Source: Gautieria morchelliformis
Taxonomy: Eukaryota > Basidiomycota > Agaricomycetes > Gomphales > Gomphaceae
DNA: 64,000 nucleotides
Direction of reading: 5' to 3'
NCBI GenBank assembly: GCA_015179125.1
Contig: WHVA01000011.1
Location: 62,001 to 126,000, forward strand
Shown: positions 20,203 to 31,833 of the stretch, one piece after another
Layout: each line of letters begins with the position of its first letter
How positions within the stretch are numbered: the stretch's first letter is position 1
The notes under the pieces: generated by a model
The model's database searches: none
Told to the model about the DNA's origin: nothing
What the model saw: only the letters and a program-made list of their open reading frames with translations
Made by a program: the position numbers and the translations under genes

Positions 20203-21642
20203 TGTAGGGGAATGGCTGTTCAACCAGCCCTAATCCTTTCTATTTGTCTTGACAACATGTAAAAACACCTTTGAAGAATTAACAGTCCCTGGATACTGTT
20301 AATAAAACTGGGGAAAGGCTTTTCAAACATTCCTCTAGTTATCCTATATTTTTCCTTATTTTTCCGAAGCCTCCATGGCTCAAACTACCATTTTTCTGTC
20401 ATTACAGAGTTGTGGATCCTTTAGCACCCACAACTCTGTTCCGGACGTTCTATTTCAAACTCCGCCGGGCACCTTGGCCATGGCCGCATTTTCGGACTTA
20501 TGGTCACCCAAGCACCCACAAGTCCAGCAGGATGGCTCTCTCAGTATTTCCAGCTGAGTCCCAAACAATTGCTATATGCAGCCATAGCAACTGTGCAGCC
20601 TGTTTGGCTTCACCAAACAGTGGGGATCTTGGTCAGTCATGACAACAAGGCTGTACCAGGCTATGCTATGCTCTTCTGAGTGCCAAAAACATAGTTATCT
20701 GGAGATACAGCCTCAATGACTCAACCAAACCAGGCACACCTTGGTGAGTCAGGAGTACATGACTCAACCAAGCTATGCTATGGCACATGACCCTTTTCAG
20801 TGAGTCATTCCTGACAAATCAAGCTCTGATTGGTAGGAATCATAGTAGAGTCACCTGGAAACAGCCAGTGCCTTCCAACACTTTCTTCCATCTTCCTCAA
20901 GCTTCTCCCCATTCCATTAATAGATAGAAGATTCTACCTGCTTACTAAGCCCATGTACATTACAATATAAAAAGAGGCCCTTTGCCTGCCCTTTGAGCAA
21001 TATCTACCCATCTTCTGTCCTACACAGCTTGTGTGACTTGCACATCTTACCTAAGTTCCTAACCCGAACTAGAATACTACTCTTGCTTAGAGTAACTGTT
21101 CTTAGTTAAGTAGTTGCTTTACTGCTTAGCCACTTAGCCTAACCTACTGAGTGAAACTCTACAGAGTGAGGTTGGCAATCAATTTTCTTGTCAATTAGCA
21201 CTCCAATACCCAAGACGAGCTGTTCAGTTGATTTTCCTGTTCAGTGACTTTCACAAGTCAAGTCAAGTTGTGTGTGAAAGCCACTTCACATTACTCTCTT
21301 GTTATTGCAGTGAATTGACGTTGGTCGACCCAATCCACTTATAAACTCTCCTGTGGAGCCTATTCCCTCTGTAATAAAAGGAATACTCTTGGACCCCGAT
21401 AGTGTCCTTGAACCTACACATTCTTTTAGGTTATTGTTCAGTGCAGCTAAGAAACACATTGCCTTCTAGCTGTAATAACTTGGACTAGTTATTACACAGA
21501 TTGCAACCAAGGTACAAATATTAAATTATTTCCGGAGTTGTGCTGCTGCATTGAATTGGTATTCTACTAGTCATGTAAACCACATGTTCTGATAGACAGA
21601 GGTGTTAGCAATAACACCAAAGTCTTGAAGGGTTCCAAAACA
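20203..21642. mobile_element. Solo LTR (1440 bp) in G2, TSD gggag
   Basis: The insert begins TGTAGGGGAATGG and ends GGTTCCAAAACA, flanked by gggag at 20198-20202 and 21643-21647. Removing it rejoins the G2 integrase text that is continuous in G3 near 30400. It has no coding homology. A TATA-like sequence, aatataaaaag (about 20963), is followed by a plausible leader, which suggests plus orientation. It also holds several copies of a gactcaaccaa motif (20711-20773). I cannot rule out a non-autonomous element, but I see no internal LTR pair. Confidence 0.8.
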
Positions 21643-22159
21643 GGGAGCGCGACGTGTCGGCCGAGGCCTGATACCAAGATTGAGCGAGTTTAATTTGCTC
21701 CTTCAGGGTAGCATGTAACTGGTCAAGGTCAACTGCAAAGTCTCAGGCTCAGGAGGATGTAAGGTCCTGTTTGGGGTGAACCATGAGGTTCGGGTTGTAT
21801 CCCTTGTTGGCAAAGAAGGGTGATATTCCGGTAGTTGCACTGGGAGCATTGTTATACGCAAACTCAGCGAGTGGTAGCAACTCGGACCAATTGTCCTGTT
21901 GGTAGTTGCAATACTCATGAAGATACTGTTCCAGAGTTTGGTTTACATGTTCGGTTTGACCATTGCCTTCGGGATGATATCCCGAGGTGAAATGGAGTTT
22001 CATGTCGAGAGCCTTACCAAGGGAATGGAAAAAGTATGAGATGAATTCCAAACCTTGGTCAGATGTCACATGGCTAGGGACACCGTGCTTTGAGAATACC
22101 TGCAAGACAAACAGGTGGGTGAGGTCTGCAGATGTGAACATGTCGTAAGTCAGGATGAA
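21643..22159 (-). pseudogene. G2 integrase catalytic domain
   Basis: The frame at 21749-22165 encodes the DDE core end: FSKHGVPSHVTSDQGLEFIS, then FTSGYHPEGNGQTEHVNQTL and a NYQQDNWSELLPLAEFAYNN block. These are the second Asp, the Glu and the GNGQTE helix of Ty3/gypsy integrases. The first part of the domain lies beyond the solo LTR at 22840-22960. Confidence 0.88.
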
Positions 22160-22839
22160 TGTCATAAAATCGAAACAAGTATCCCTACAACATACACATG
22201 TATTCTATTCCCCATCAACTTCGAGCCTACTCTAACCTACATACACATCCTCGAGTCCACGTGCGTTCACACTCCTCATCCCACGACACCCTATCAACCT
22301 GTGGACACGCAGCTGATCCAATGACCTGCTTACCCGTCCCTGAGCCAAGATAGAGCTCACGTCAGAGACACACTGATCCGTGGAGCGAGTTGGCAGCTAG
22401 TCCGTCGCATATGTTCTTTCATTCTTTCTTTCTATTTTCCTTTCTAAACACGCTTCCTTTATTTCTGATCCTATCTATCACACATTCCCTTTCCCTATCA
22501 ACCAGTAATATACGCACTCACCACAGCACCCGGCGCATCGACCTCTAAGCCACATATACGCACCTTCCCACGTACCCCCACCCCTTGCGTCCTAGCTCAT
22601 CCTGCACTTCAGATAAATAGTCAACTCATGTACCGTACCAGTCAGTCAATTGAACTCACCTGTTACCTACACAGGTTTTCGTCTTGAGATACTTCACTCG
22701 CGTTAGATTCCATCTCACTGCGCACATAGACTGCGTAGACTATTTTCCACAGAACAACACTCTACTCGATTCAACTTCACTTTGAAGTCTGGATCTCAAT
22801 CTCACTCAAACAAAAACACAGTCACTCTTATTCTTTACA
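22160..22839 (+). mobile_element. Solo LTR (about 680 bp) in G2 integrase
   Basis: The insert begins TGTCATAAAATCG and ends TTATTCTTTACA. The right flank gaat and the left flank atgaa overlap in a way that fits a 4-5 bp duplication, but the exact base is ambiguous. The G3 copy is uninterrupted here (near 29900), which proves the insertion. Its ends match the reverse-oriented insert at 33508-34560, so they are one family. Confidence 0.8.
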
Positions 22840-23957
22840 GAATATGCTATGCTTGGTTAATCAGCAAACTACTACAAGGATTGCAGTGAATCCCAAAGAC
22901 ACCGGCAACTGCTCAATTAATCCATAGAGATGGAATTCCAAGGTTGCTTGGGTATCGAAAGTTGCTGCAGGGAACCATAAGGCCTATGATGCTGTGACTT
23001 TGAATGCAAGCAAGTAGTGCAGGACTTGCAAAAGTCAATGATGAAAGACTGAAGTGCGGGCCATGTATATTCCTGTCTGATGAGTTCTAAGGTCTTGTTT
23101 TGACTGAAATGTCCCGAGAGTACATGGTCATGTTTGTACTGAAGTACTTGGAGCCGGAGGTCGTCAGCATCGGGAACGTATATGCAGCCATTGAGGCGGA
23201 GGAAGGCGTCCTCGGTTTATGTCCATCTCGGGTTGGAACTATCACCGAGATGCCGAGCGGCTATGGGATCGGATGCCAGGTTAGCTAGGATGTTGGCATG
23301 AAGCTTCTCAGAGTCCATCACAGTGCTTGCCCGGAGAACGGGTGCAAGCAAGCAAGTTGCCCGGAGGGATTCCAACAGTTGTTGATTAGTGAAAATTGGT
23401 CGGAAGTTCTGTGGGTTAACTGAGCCATAGTCATTACCTCCCTCTTTAAGGTAGACATCCCATCGTCTAGTTAGAGCGTCGGGTTTTGTACCAAGCTTTC
23501 CGGGACGGAACTGAATAATGAGGTTAAACTGCAAGAGGAATTCGGACCAGCGGGCTTGTCGTTGGGTTAGCAACTTTATGGTGGCAAAATACTCCAAGTT
23601 TTTGTGATCAGTGACAACGTCAATAGGGGAGCTGGAGCCCTCCAAATAGTGTCTCTAATGTTGGAACACTTCAAAAATTGCCAGTAGCTCTTTATCATGG
23701 ACATCGTAATTTAATTTGGCACCGGAAAATGTTTGGGAGTGGAAAGAAACCGGGTGCAGGACACCTTCTTTATCGAACAAAGACAGGATTGCACCGAGGG
23801 CATAGTCCGAGGCGTCAGTTTCCACGACCATTGGCCGGTCGAGAATCCAATGCGACAGAATTGAAGCCAAAGTGAAAGCTTCCTTGAGGTAATTGAAAGA
23901 CTTTCGGCATTCTTTGGTAAACACCCAACGGGTGCCTTTATGAGTAAGCCAGGTTAT
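22840..23957 (-). pseudogene. G2 RT end, RNase H and integrase N-terminal part
   Basis: Frames at 23655-23993 and 23217-23645 carry KECRKSFNYLKEAF and VVETDASDYALGAILS, then [21 protein letters not shown] and [15 protein letters not shown], the RNase H domain. The integrase N-terminal region follows toward 22840 in broken frames. RT palm residues with YxDD are absent because the element is cut at about 23958. Confidence 0.88.
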
Positions 23958-24492
23958 ATAATCCTCCCAACTCGGCAATATCTGGGATCTCACTTATAGC
24001 CTCATGGGTTCAGCCATAAGAGGGAGGTATTGTTACAATCCATTCCTGAGTCTGGTCCTGAAGCCTTGGCTTTGGTACTCGCTTGGGAACCAGGAACCCT
24101 TGGGTTCACTCGGCTTTCCTCAGTTTCCCTTCGTACCTTCCCATCACCCCTGATTCCCCTTCTTAGTTTGTTCCCTGTATGTTCATCCCTTCGTTCCCCT
24201 TGTCTGGTAGTACTGGTCCTCAATGACCCTGACCCTACATCCTGCTTTACTATATAAATCACCAATATTGCATACTAGTTCCTCAGTTCAGATATCGACT
24301 TAGCTCCTCATATACTAAGTCTCCTATCTGATATCAATTCTGATCCTCAGCTTAAAGCCAAACCCTGTTCCCAAAATTAGGGCACAATAGTGAGTGAGCA
24401 CAACCTACGAAGTTGAAGCCAAGCCCTCAGTTCCGAACCTCACCTCAGCTCTCATTTAGAGCCGAGTCTCAGTATGACTTATAGTCTTAACA
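23958..24492 (+). mobile_element. 3' end plus LTR of a related gypsy element, opposite orientation
   Basis: From about 23958 the plus strand matches the reverse complement of 17964-18010 (the region before the G2 polypurine tract), then a polypurine tract (agagggaggtat) and an LTR at 24031-24492 (TGTTACAATCC ... GTCTTAACA). It is a plus-strand 3' terminus joined head-on to the minus-strand G2 RT. It resembles the LTR at 24592-25057 but is clearly diverged from it. Confidence 0.8.
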
Positions 24493-24591
24493 TCCCCCCT
24501 CTCCACCATGAATGCTGAAGAAATACTCAATTCTATGTGAGATTATCCTTTCTTTGTCAAAAATGACAATGTTGTGCCCAACATTAAATGG
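24493..24591. other. 99-bp spacer between two LTRs
   Basis: The spacer separates the LTR ending at 24492 from the G3 5' LTR starting at 24592. A frame from ATG 24508 reads MNAEEILNSM, a stop, then DYPFFVKNDNVVPNIKW. It may be a scrap of an element's gag start, but I cannot assign it. Confidence 0.3.
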
Positions 24592-25057
24592 TGTTAAGAC
24601 CCGTTCCTGAGTCTGGAGCTGAAGCCAAGGCCTCGGCTCTCACTCAGGAACCCTTCTCGGCTTAACTCAGGTTCCTATCGGTTCATCATTCACCCTGACT
24701 TCCTTTCCTAGATAATCCTGTTCCATTTCTGATGATCATCCGTCTACCCTTCTTCCTGCTCAATATGGGCATTGATGCCCTCTTTCTGTTCCTTACAATT
24801 AGTATATAAACCCCCTGTCATGTAGGCTAAATCCTCAGTTCTGATATCAACTTAGATCCTCATATCTCTCCACATCTCTGTCTGATCTCATTTTCAAATA
24901 TCGGCTTGAAGCCGAATCCATTCCCAAATCTGTTTCCCAAAATTAGGGTGGAACACTGTAGTGGGTGCAACCTACGAAGTTGAAGCCAAGCCCTGTGTTT
25001 CCTGAACCTCAGCTTGGCCCTCAGGTTGAGTCTTAAGTACGACTTATGTTCTTAACA
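24592..25057 (+). repeat. G3 5' LTR (466 bp)
   Basis: It runs TGTTAAGACCCG ... GTTCTTAACA with short inverted ends (TGTTAAG/CTTAACA). A TATA-like tagtatataaacc lies about midway (near 24805). Homologous to 24031-24492 and, reversed, to 17302-17963. Confidence 0.88.
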
Positions 25058-25092
25058 GTATATCAGAACTCTCCACATGCAGTTGTTCGATA

Positions 25093-26460
25093 TGCCTATC
25101 ACTAGATCTTACACCCATGCCCGTGGTAGCCACGTTACCCCAACCATTGAGGCCCACCACGCACGAAGTGCTTCCAACCACCCCAAAAACCCCCCATTCC
25201 GTCACCGCTACGATAACCCCTCTCTGTCTTCAAACTTGTCTCAACACTGAGTTATCACCGTTGGTCATGGACGTATCAGCAAGGTTCCCGAAGATCCCCG
25301 CGGTGAGTCCCCCGACCCTAGCGACCCTGGAGGTGGTGGTCACAGTGGTGATGACGACTCCGGTTCTGAGCACAACTCCAATCCCGACACAGAGGCCCCG
25401 AGACCGAACCCCAACCCGAATGCAGAGGCAGACAGCGAGGAACAGGTTGGGTGCCATATGCTTGCAGCTTTGGAAAAGCTTGCCGACCATGGACTCAGTG
25501 GAGGAGACTGAGCTGATTCAAAGGCAAAGCTTTGGGAACCCAACCAATTTGACAGTTCGGACCCGAAGAAACTCCAAGGTTTCCTTCTCCAGTGCATGTT
25601 GAATTTCTATGCCAAACCCGAAGCTTTCCAAGATGGTTCTGCGAAAGTGAACTACATTCTGTCCTTCCTCAAAGGAACAGCTCTTGATTATTTCAAGTCC
25701 TTCCTTACTGACAACCCCGTTAACGAGCCCACCCATCTGGGCCTTGGACTACGGCATCTTCATAGAAGAGCTTTACCTGAACTTCGGCCCCTACGACCAG
25801 GTCGCTGATGCTGAGGTAGAGCTTGAAAACCTCGTCATGAAGGACAGTCACAAGGCAACTCGGTTTTTTGTCAATTTCTACAGACTCACATCCATGCTCC
25901 AGCAAAATGACTCGGCTTTGCATCACAAAGCATATCTCGCTCTGCCAAAGTGAATCAAGGATGAAATGGTGCATTTCAACAAACCCCCAACCCTTGATGA
26001 CCTCTGAGATCTGGTCCAGAAAATTGACCAAAGGTATTGGGAATGTTGCGGTGAAGGCTCTCGCGAGACTCACACTGCACCCAAACCCAAGGCCAAAGAC
26101 AAGTCCAACCAAAACCGAGCCCCACAGAACAATGACTGACATCAAGGTCAAAGTTCAGGCAACTCCAATGTCAATGCCAGTAATAACAACCAAGGCAAAG
26201 GCAAGGACAAGTACAAAGGGAACAATGCATCCGAGGGTCAGAAAAAACCTGACTATGCTAACAAGCCTGGCAAGGATGGCAAACTCATGCCCGAAGAACA
26301 CCAGTGTCGCATGGATAACAACCTCTGCCTAGTTTGTGTGCAGAGTGGCCACCATGCGAAAGATTGCCTGAAGGCTACATTGGCCCGGGCTGTATCATCT
26401 TCTGATGGGAAGACATCCGATAACAAAGCTGAATCCTCGGCTTTGGGTGGAAAAAAATAA
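25093..26460 (+). pseudogene. G3 Gag, broken
   Basis: From ATG 25093 the frame reads through an Asp/Pro-rich N-terminus with stops, then a capsid-like region (LWEPNQFDSSDPKKLQGFL, KVNYILSFLKGTALDYFKSF) with shifts near 25730 and 25950. An Asn/Lys-rich linker leads to a zinc knuckle CLVCVQSGHHAKDC (C-x2-C-x4-H-x4-C, about 26327-26368). The gag stop is near 26458. Confidence 0.85.
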
Positions 26461-26574
26461 TCAGCGGCCCTCCGACCTTTGCACAAACCAAGGGTTGTGT
26501 TGACTCAACTTGTGCGTTAGAGGAGGTAAGAATCAATGCTTCTGCTCTTTTTTCCCCGAACTCTCTTGTAATTA

Positions 26575-27779
26575 GTTTGTCCTAGTCTTGTCCCAAACCA
26601 TAATTTTAAAGCACTAGTAGATTCCGGCTCTACCCATTGTTTTATAGAATCTGCATTTGTCTGTAAATACACTCTCCAAACTCATTCTGTAGACCCGATC
26701 GATCCCACTCCGTTTAGTACAAATTCGGTAATTACTGAAGCTGTAGAGCTACCTATCCATTTCCCTGGTGGTCACACCCATTCTGTAGACTTTTATGTCA
26801 CCCCTCTTGATTCGTCTGTTTCGGTAGTTCTCGGACACAACTGGCTCACCCGCTACAATCTGTCGATTGACTGGGTATTGGGCAGTATTACGTTCTGAAC
26901 TTCCCTTCTGGGCGGTCCTGTGGAACCCCCGCTGGCTTTGGCTTACGCTGCCACAGCCGAGCCACCCCTGAGTCTAGAGGTGCCTCGGGTTACTCTCCTT
27001 AACACAGCAGCATTTTACTGTGCCTGCAAGTTAGAGGGCTCCCAGTGCTTCCAGCTAAACCTGGCGATGCCCGAGAACGAGGCTTCAGCCTGCTTGGCTT
27101 CTGCAAAACCCAAACCCATGGACCTCAAGGACGTCCCACCGGAGTACCACGACTTCGCGGATGTGTTCAGCAAGTCCAAAGCTGATACCTTGGCTCCACA
27201 CCGACCTTACGATCTCAAGACCGTTATGGAGGACGGTGCTACACCCCCTCAACCTCCGTTATATTCACTCTCTACCTTGGAGCTTGCCATGCTCTGGGTG
27301 TTCATTGATGAGCATCTGAATATAGTTACATTCGGCCCACTCGGTCTTCACACGGAGCCCCCATCCTCTTTGTCAAAAAGAAGAGTGGTGAACTTCGGCT
27401 TTGCGTTGATTTCCAAGCACTCAACAAGATTACGAAGAAAGACCACTATCCACTCCCATTAATTACCAACTTGTTGGATGCACCCTGAAAGGCTCGGATT
27501 TACACCAAAATTGACCTTTGGCATGCATTCCACCTCATCCGAGTTGCCAAAGGCAACAAGTGGAAAACAGCTTTCCGGACCCGTTACGGCTCTTTCAAAT
27601 GGCTAGTCATGCCATTCAGCCTAACCAATGGTCCTGCGGTTTTTCAACATTTCATGAATGACGTCTTTGGAGATATGCTTGATGTATGTGTCATCGTGTA
27701 CCTTGACGACATACTCATCTACTCCGATGACCCAGTCAAACACAGGGAACACGTCCGTGATGTGCTGTGGCATCTTCAG
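26575..27779 (+). pseudogene. G3 protease and RT N-terminal part
   Basis: The protease motif ALVDSGSTHCFIES lies at about 26610-26652, then SVVLGHNWLTRYN, a stop at 26896-26898, and the frame at 26920-27462 (PPEYHDFADVFSKSKADTLAPH, the usual start of gypsy RT). After a shift near 27290 come [28 protein letters not shown] and [12 protein letters not shown] (YLDD at 27699-27710). The text is interrupted at 27779 by a solo LTR. Confidence 0.88.
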
Positions 27780-28555
27780 TGTCATCAGGAAGGAGCTAAC
27801 AGTCACTGACTTCGATTCCACTCAGTTTATTCCATGATATCACACATGCTTTTCCACTCTTAATGTATCCCTTAACAACTCCTTCATAACCCTATTAATG
27901 ACTTCCCATTTACTATTCACATTTGAGTCCATTCCAAATGTTTCAAAGTGCATATATGTACACATTTGAGCCGTCAAACACCATGAGACACAAGTCGAGG
28001 CCACACCCAGTCAAGCCGAGCACACCACACCACTCCTGAGTCCCCAGATCCATACCACAAGTCAAGTCGAGGCACACAACTTATGTGCATATTTGAAGAG
28101 CCGAGCGCCAGGATTAACCAAATGAGCCACATCTCATCTTGTGTCACACTTCCTCCACCACCTTCGAGCCACCTCCATCACTCCTATTCCATTACAACTA
28201 CACCTCTGCCATATCACTCAAGCCATTAAACCAGCATTCACCGTTCACCCTTATGTGTGGGCGATACCGAGCAGGCAGGCAGTGGCATGGGTATACTATG
28301 TTGCCAATACGTACGCACCGACTGTATACATTTCCACTATCCCCATTGTTCCACCTTCCACAACGAGACCCCTATACGAGTACAACTTAAATAGCCAACG
28401 ATATATGAATAAAACGAACAAAAACTTTTGCCATCTCTTCGACTTTGAGCCACTAAGTCTAACTTTGAGTCATTTTCCTCTCACATCACACACTGAACTC
28501 GGCCTCAAGTCAAAGGCCACATCCTTATTCTATTCGAAACTCACATACTCTGTCA
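27780..28555. mobile_element. Solo LTR (776 bp) in G3 RT, TSD ttcag
   Basis: The insert begins TGTCATCAGG and ends CATACTCTGTCA, flanked by ttcag (27775-27779 and 28556-28560). Excising it rejoins RT as VLWHLQ to KHGLYTKPDKCEWH. It contains no pol homology. It shares the TGTCAT start with the inserts at 22160, 33508 and 40222. Confidence 0.88.
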
Positions 28556-30892
28556 TTCAGAAACACGGTCTCTACACCAAACCTGATAAATGTGAATGGC
28601 ACTGTGATTCTGTGGAATTCCTCGGTTATATGCTCTCTACCAATGGCTTTACCATGTCCAAAAACAAAGTTCAGACTATCCACAATTGGCCAGAACCTCA
28701 GAAGGTCAAAGACATTCAGTCCTTCCTTGGCTTCTCCAACTTCTACCACCACTTCATCTTCAATTATTCCGACATCACTGTTCCCCTTACTCGGCTCACC
28801 CGTAAAGGCACCCCATGGGCATTTACCAAAGAATGCCAAAAGTCCTTCAATTACCTCAAGGAGGCTTTCACTTCGGCTCCAATCCTGTCACACTGGGTTC
28901 CTGACCGACCTATGGTCGTGGAAACCAACGCCTCGGATTATGCCCTCAGCACGATTATGTCTCTGTTCAATGACACAGGCAAACTACATCCTGTCACCTT
29001 CCACTCTCGAACATTTTCCGGTGCCAACCTAAATTATGATGTCCATGATAAAGAGCTACTGGCAATATTTGAAGCATTTCAATGTTGGAGACACTACTTA
29101 GAGTGCTCCAGCTCCCCTATCGACATTGTCACTGATCACAAAAACTTGGAGTATTTTTCCACCACTAAGTTGCTAACCTGACAACAAGCCCGCTGGTCCG
29201 AGTTCCTCTCACAATTTAACCTCATTATTTGGTTCCGTCCCGGAAAGCTTGGTACAAAACCCAACACTCTAACTAGATGATGGGATGTCTACCTTAAAGA
29301 GGGAGGTAATGACTACGGCTCAGTCAATTCGCAAAACTTCCGACTGATTTTCACAAATCAGCAACTATTGGAATCACTCCGGGTGACTTATCTGCTTGCA
29401 CCCATCCTCTGAGCAAGCCATGATGGACTCTGAGCAGCTTCATGCTGACACCTTAGCCAATCTGGGTCTGACCCCATTGCCTGCTGGCATCTCGGTGCTA
29501 ACTCTGATCCGAGATGGATACAAACCGACAATGGCTTCCTAAGCCATGATGGCCGCATATATGTACCTGATGCCGACGATCTCTGGCTCTGAGTACTCTA
29601 GTACAAACATGACCATGTACTCTCAGGACATTTCGGCCAAAACAAGACCCTTGCCTTGATCTGCCAGGAATATACCTGGCCCGCAATTTGGTCTTTCATC
29701 ATCAACTTCTGCAAGTCTTGCACCACTTGCTCCCGCTCAAAGTCCCAGCGTCACCAGCCTTATGGCACCCTCAAGCAGCTCCCGATACCCAAGCAGCCTT
29801 GGAATTCCATCTCCATGGATTTCATTGAGCAGTTGCCAGTATCCTCAGGATTCACTGCAATCCTCATAGTAGTCTGTTGCTTAACCAAGCAGAGCATCTT
29901 CATTCTGACATACAACACAATCACTTCCACTGACCTAGCCCACCTGTTTGTCTTGCATGTATTCTTGAAGCATGGTGTCCCAAGCCATGTGACATCAGAC
30001 CAAGGTTCGGAACTTGTATCCCATTTCTTCCATTCCCTCAGCAAAGCTCTCGACATGAACTTGCACTTTACCTCTGGATATCACACCAAAGGCAATGGTC
30101 AAACCGAATGTGTAAACCAAACTCTTGAACAATATCTCCAAGTGTATTGCAACTATCAACAAGACAATTGGTCCAAGTTGCTACCACTTGCCATGTTTGC
30201 CTACAACAATGCTCCCAGCGCCATTACTGGCATTTCCCTGTTCTTCGCCAACAAAGGCTACAACCCGCTTGACAGTTCATCCTGAAAGGGACCTCACATC
30301 ATATTGGGCCCCAGACTTTGCAGTTGACCTTGACAAGCTTCACACTGCCCTGAAAGAGCAAACCAAATCTGCTCAATCTTGGTATCAGGTCTCGGCTGAC
30401 GCATGTCGTGCTCCTGCTCCCGAGTTCACGATTAGATCCTTAGCGTTTGTAAAAGCACAGTTCTTCCAGACAACCCGGCCCTCAAAGAAGTTGGCTGAAA
30501 AGTACCTTGGCCCCTTTGAGATTATAGGCCAGGCCGGATCTAGAGCTTACATCCTTCGGCTTCCGGACAGCCTTCAGGCAGTCCACCCGGTCTTCCATGT
30601 CTCCATGCTCGAACCTGCCACCCCAAACACCATCCTGAATCAGGTTCAGTCTCCGCCACCTCCAGTCAAGATCGATGGCAAGACAGAGTATGAGATTTCC
30701 AAGATCCTTGACTCCAAGATCGACCAGCGCTATAGACCTTGTAACCTCCTGTACCTTGTCTGTTGGGCTGGTTATGAAGGCACCGATGAAGAAACGTCAT
30801 GGGTCCTTGCGACTGAGCTCAGCCATGCATCCGAGATCATGACTGACTTCCACTCAGCCTACCCTGCCAAGCCTGGACCATGGGTTCCTTGA
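28556..30892 (+). pseudogene. G3 RT end, RNase H, integrase and chromodomain
   Basis: In order: the RT thumb (GLYTKPDKCEWH, SFLGFSNFYHHFI), RNase H ([37 protein letters not shown]), the integrase zinc region (ALICQEYTWP, SCTTCSRSKSQ), the catalytic core (SMDFIEQLP, HVTSDQGSEL, GNGQTECVNQTL), the GPY/F-like module and a chromodomain (YEISKILDSKIDQRYRPCNL, WAGYEGTDEETSWVL) that ends in PGPWVP. Several stops (near 29180, 29277, 29410, 29590) and a shift near 30270 disable it. Confidence 0.92.
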
Positions 30893-31092
30893 ACCCAAGC
30901 TTCGGCTCCCCCGTTTCTCTTCACTCATTTTATGGTCACTTTCTTAGTTAGATGCATAATGCTCCTTGCTATGTTCAATTCGGCCATTTTGCTGAATAGC
31001 TATGCTTGTAATTCTCGGCATTTCTCTCTGTCCCATTCCTTCACTCCTGTTTCCGATTCCGATCCCAAAAGAAAAACACCCAGAAAAAAGAT

Positions 31093-31605
31093 TCAGATTA
31101 TGATAAAAAACCCGAAACATTCATAGTTATTATCCTCCATAGTTTCACCCCCATCCACATCCTTCTCCCCGTCATCCCCCGATTCTGCATCCAAACTCCC
31201 ATCCCTCATATTGTCCACCTCCTCGTCCCCATTTCCCGACCCTGAACCTGTCTCCACTCTTTCCTCTTCCTTGTCCTTTTCTTTCTCTCTCTCTTTTCCC
31301 CTGTCCCCATTCCCCGAACACGATCCCCCCACGAACCCGAACCCTTCCCAATCCACACCCAAACCTGAACCCCATACCTCGGCTTCCTCAGCCGCACCTG
31401 CCCACCATTGAACCCACTTGCTCAAATGTGAGTTTTGCCGATGAGTTCTCTCGGCAAACTCGAGGATCCCTCGAAGTGTCTCGTGCATGCACTCGAAGAG
31501 TGCATTTTGCTGAGCTAGAAGCTCCCTAATGGCTGCCAAGTCCTGATCTCCCGAGAGACCCATTAACTTGGGTCGCCCGGCCTCGATAGGCGGCCCCAAT
31601 CCCAA
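31093..31605 (-). pseudogene. C-terminal half of the G3 antisense accessory gene
   Basis: The minus strand encodes a helical segment (IRELLAQQNALFECMHETLRGILEFAERTHRQN split around conserved LLAQQNALFE), a Gly-rich stretch, a Lys/Glu run and an acidic tail ending TMEDN, all matching the end of the G2 antisense gene at 18900-19487. The natural stop after TMEDN (near 31132) is lost and the frame reads on to 31093. The N-terminal half with the coiled coil and cysteine domain lies beyond the truncation by G4 at 31614. Confidence 0.65.
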
Positions 31606-31613
31606 AGGACCTG

Positions 31614-31816
31614 TGTAAAGATGTCAATCTTAAGACCTTGTATCACAAGGGCAGACAGAACTTGACCAATGAGTGGTATTCTGGATGCTACGTAGTGACA
31701 GGTAAAGGTAAGATGTGATGGGAACCGCTGGCCAGTTCCCATGCATGAACTGTACAGTGGGTCCCTAAGGGGCCCACTGGGATTAGGTAATAACTATTGT
31801 ACATAGGTTATTTACA
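31614..31816 (-). repeat. G4 3' LTR (203 bp), G1 family
   Basis: Same ends as the G1 LTR (TGTAAATAACC ... CATCTTTACA) with several substitutions and small gaps. The polypurine tract GAGGGGGAGGG adjoins it at 31817. Confidence 0.88.
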
Positions 31817-31833
31817 CCCTCCCCCTCTATAGA

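Larger units (their letters stand above)
17302..23957 (-). mobile_element. G2: 3' two-thirds of a Ty3/gypsy chromovirus
   Basis: On the minus strand the order is the end of RT and RNase H (23957-23217), integrase (22950-22840 and 22159-21643), integrase C-terminus and chromodomain (20202-19724), an antisense accessory gene (18097-19487), a polypurine tract and a 3' LTR. Gag, protease and the RT active site are absent. The reading stops abruptly near 23958, where the sequence switches to a plus-strand 3' end of a related element. Two solo LTRs split it. It belongs to the same family as G3, judged by shared protein text throughout. Confidence 0.88.
24592..31613 (+). mobile_element. G3: Ty3/gypsy chromovirus, 3' LTR missing
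   Basis: The layout is 5' LTR (24592-25057), gag with zinc knuckle, protease, RT, RNase H, integrase, chromodomain (stop at 30890-30892), then the antisense accessory gene (31133-31605) and an abrupt end where the G4 LTR begins. It is the same family as G2, lying in inverted orientation to it. Many frames are broken by stops and frameshifts. At several stops G2 keeps a sense codon, some through a CGA to TGA change (for example near 29277). A 776-bp solo LTR splits the RT. Confidence 0.9.
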
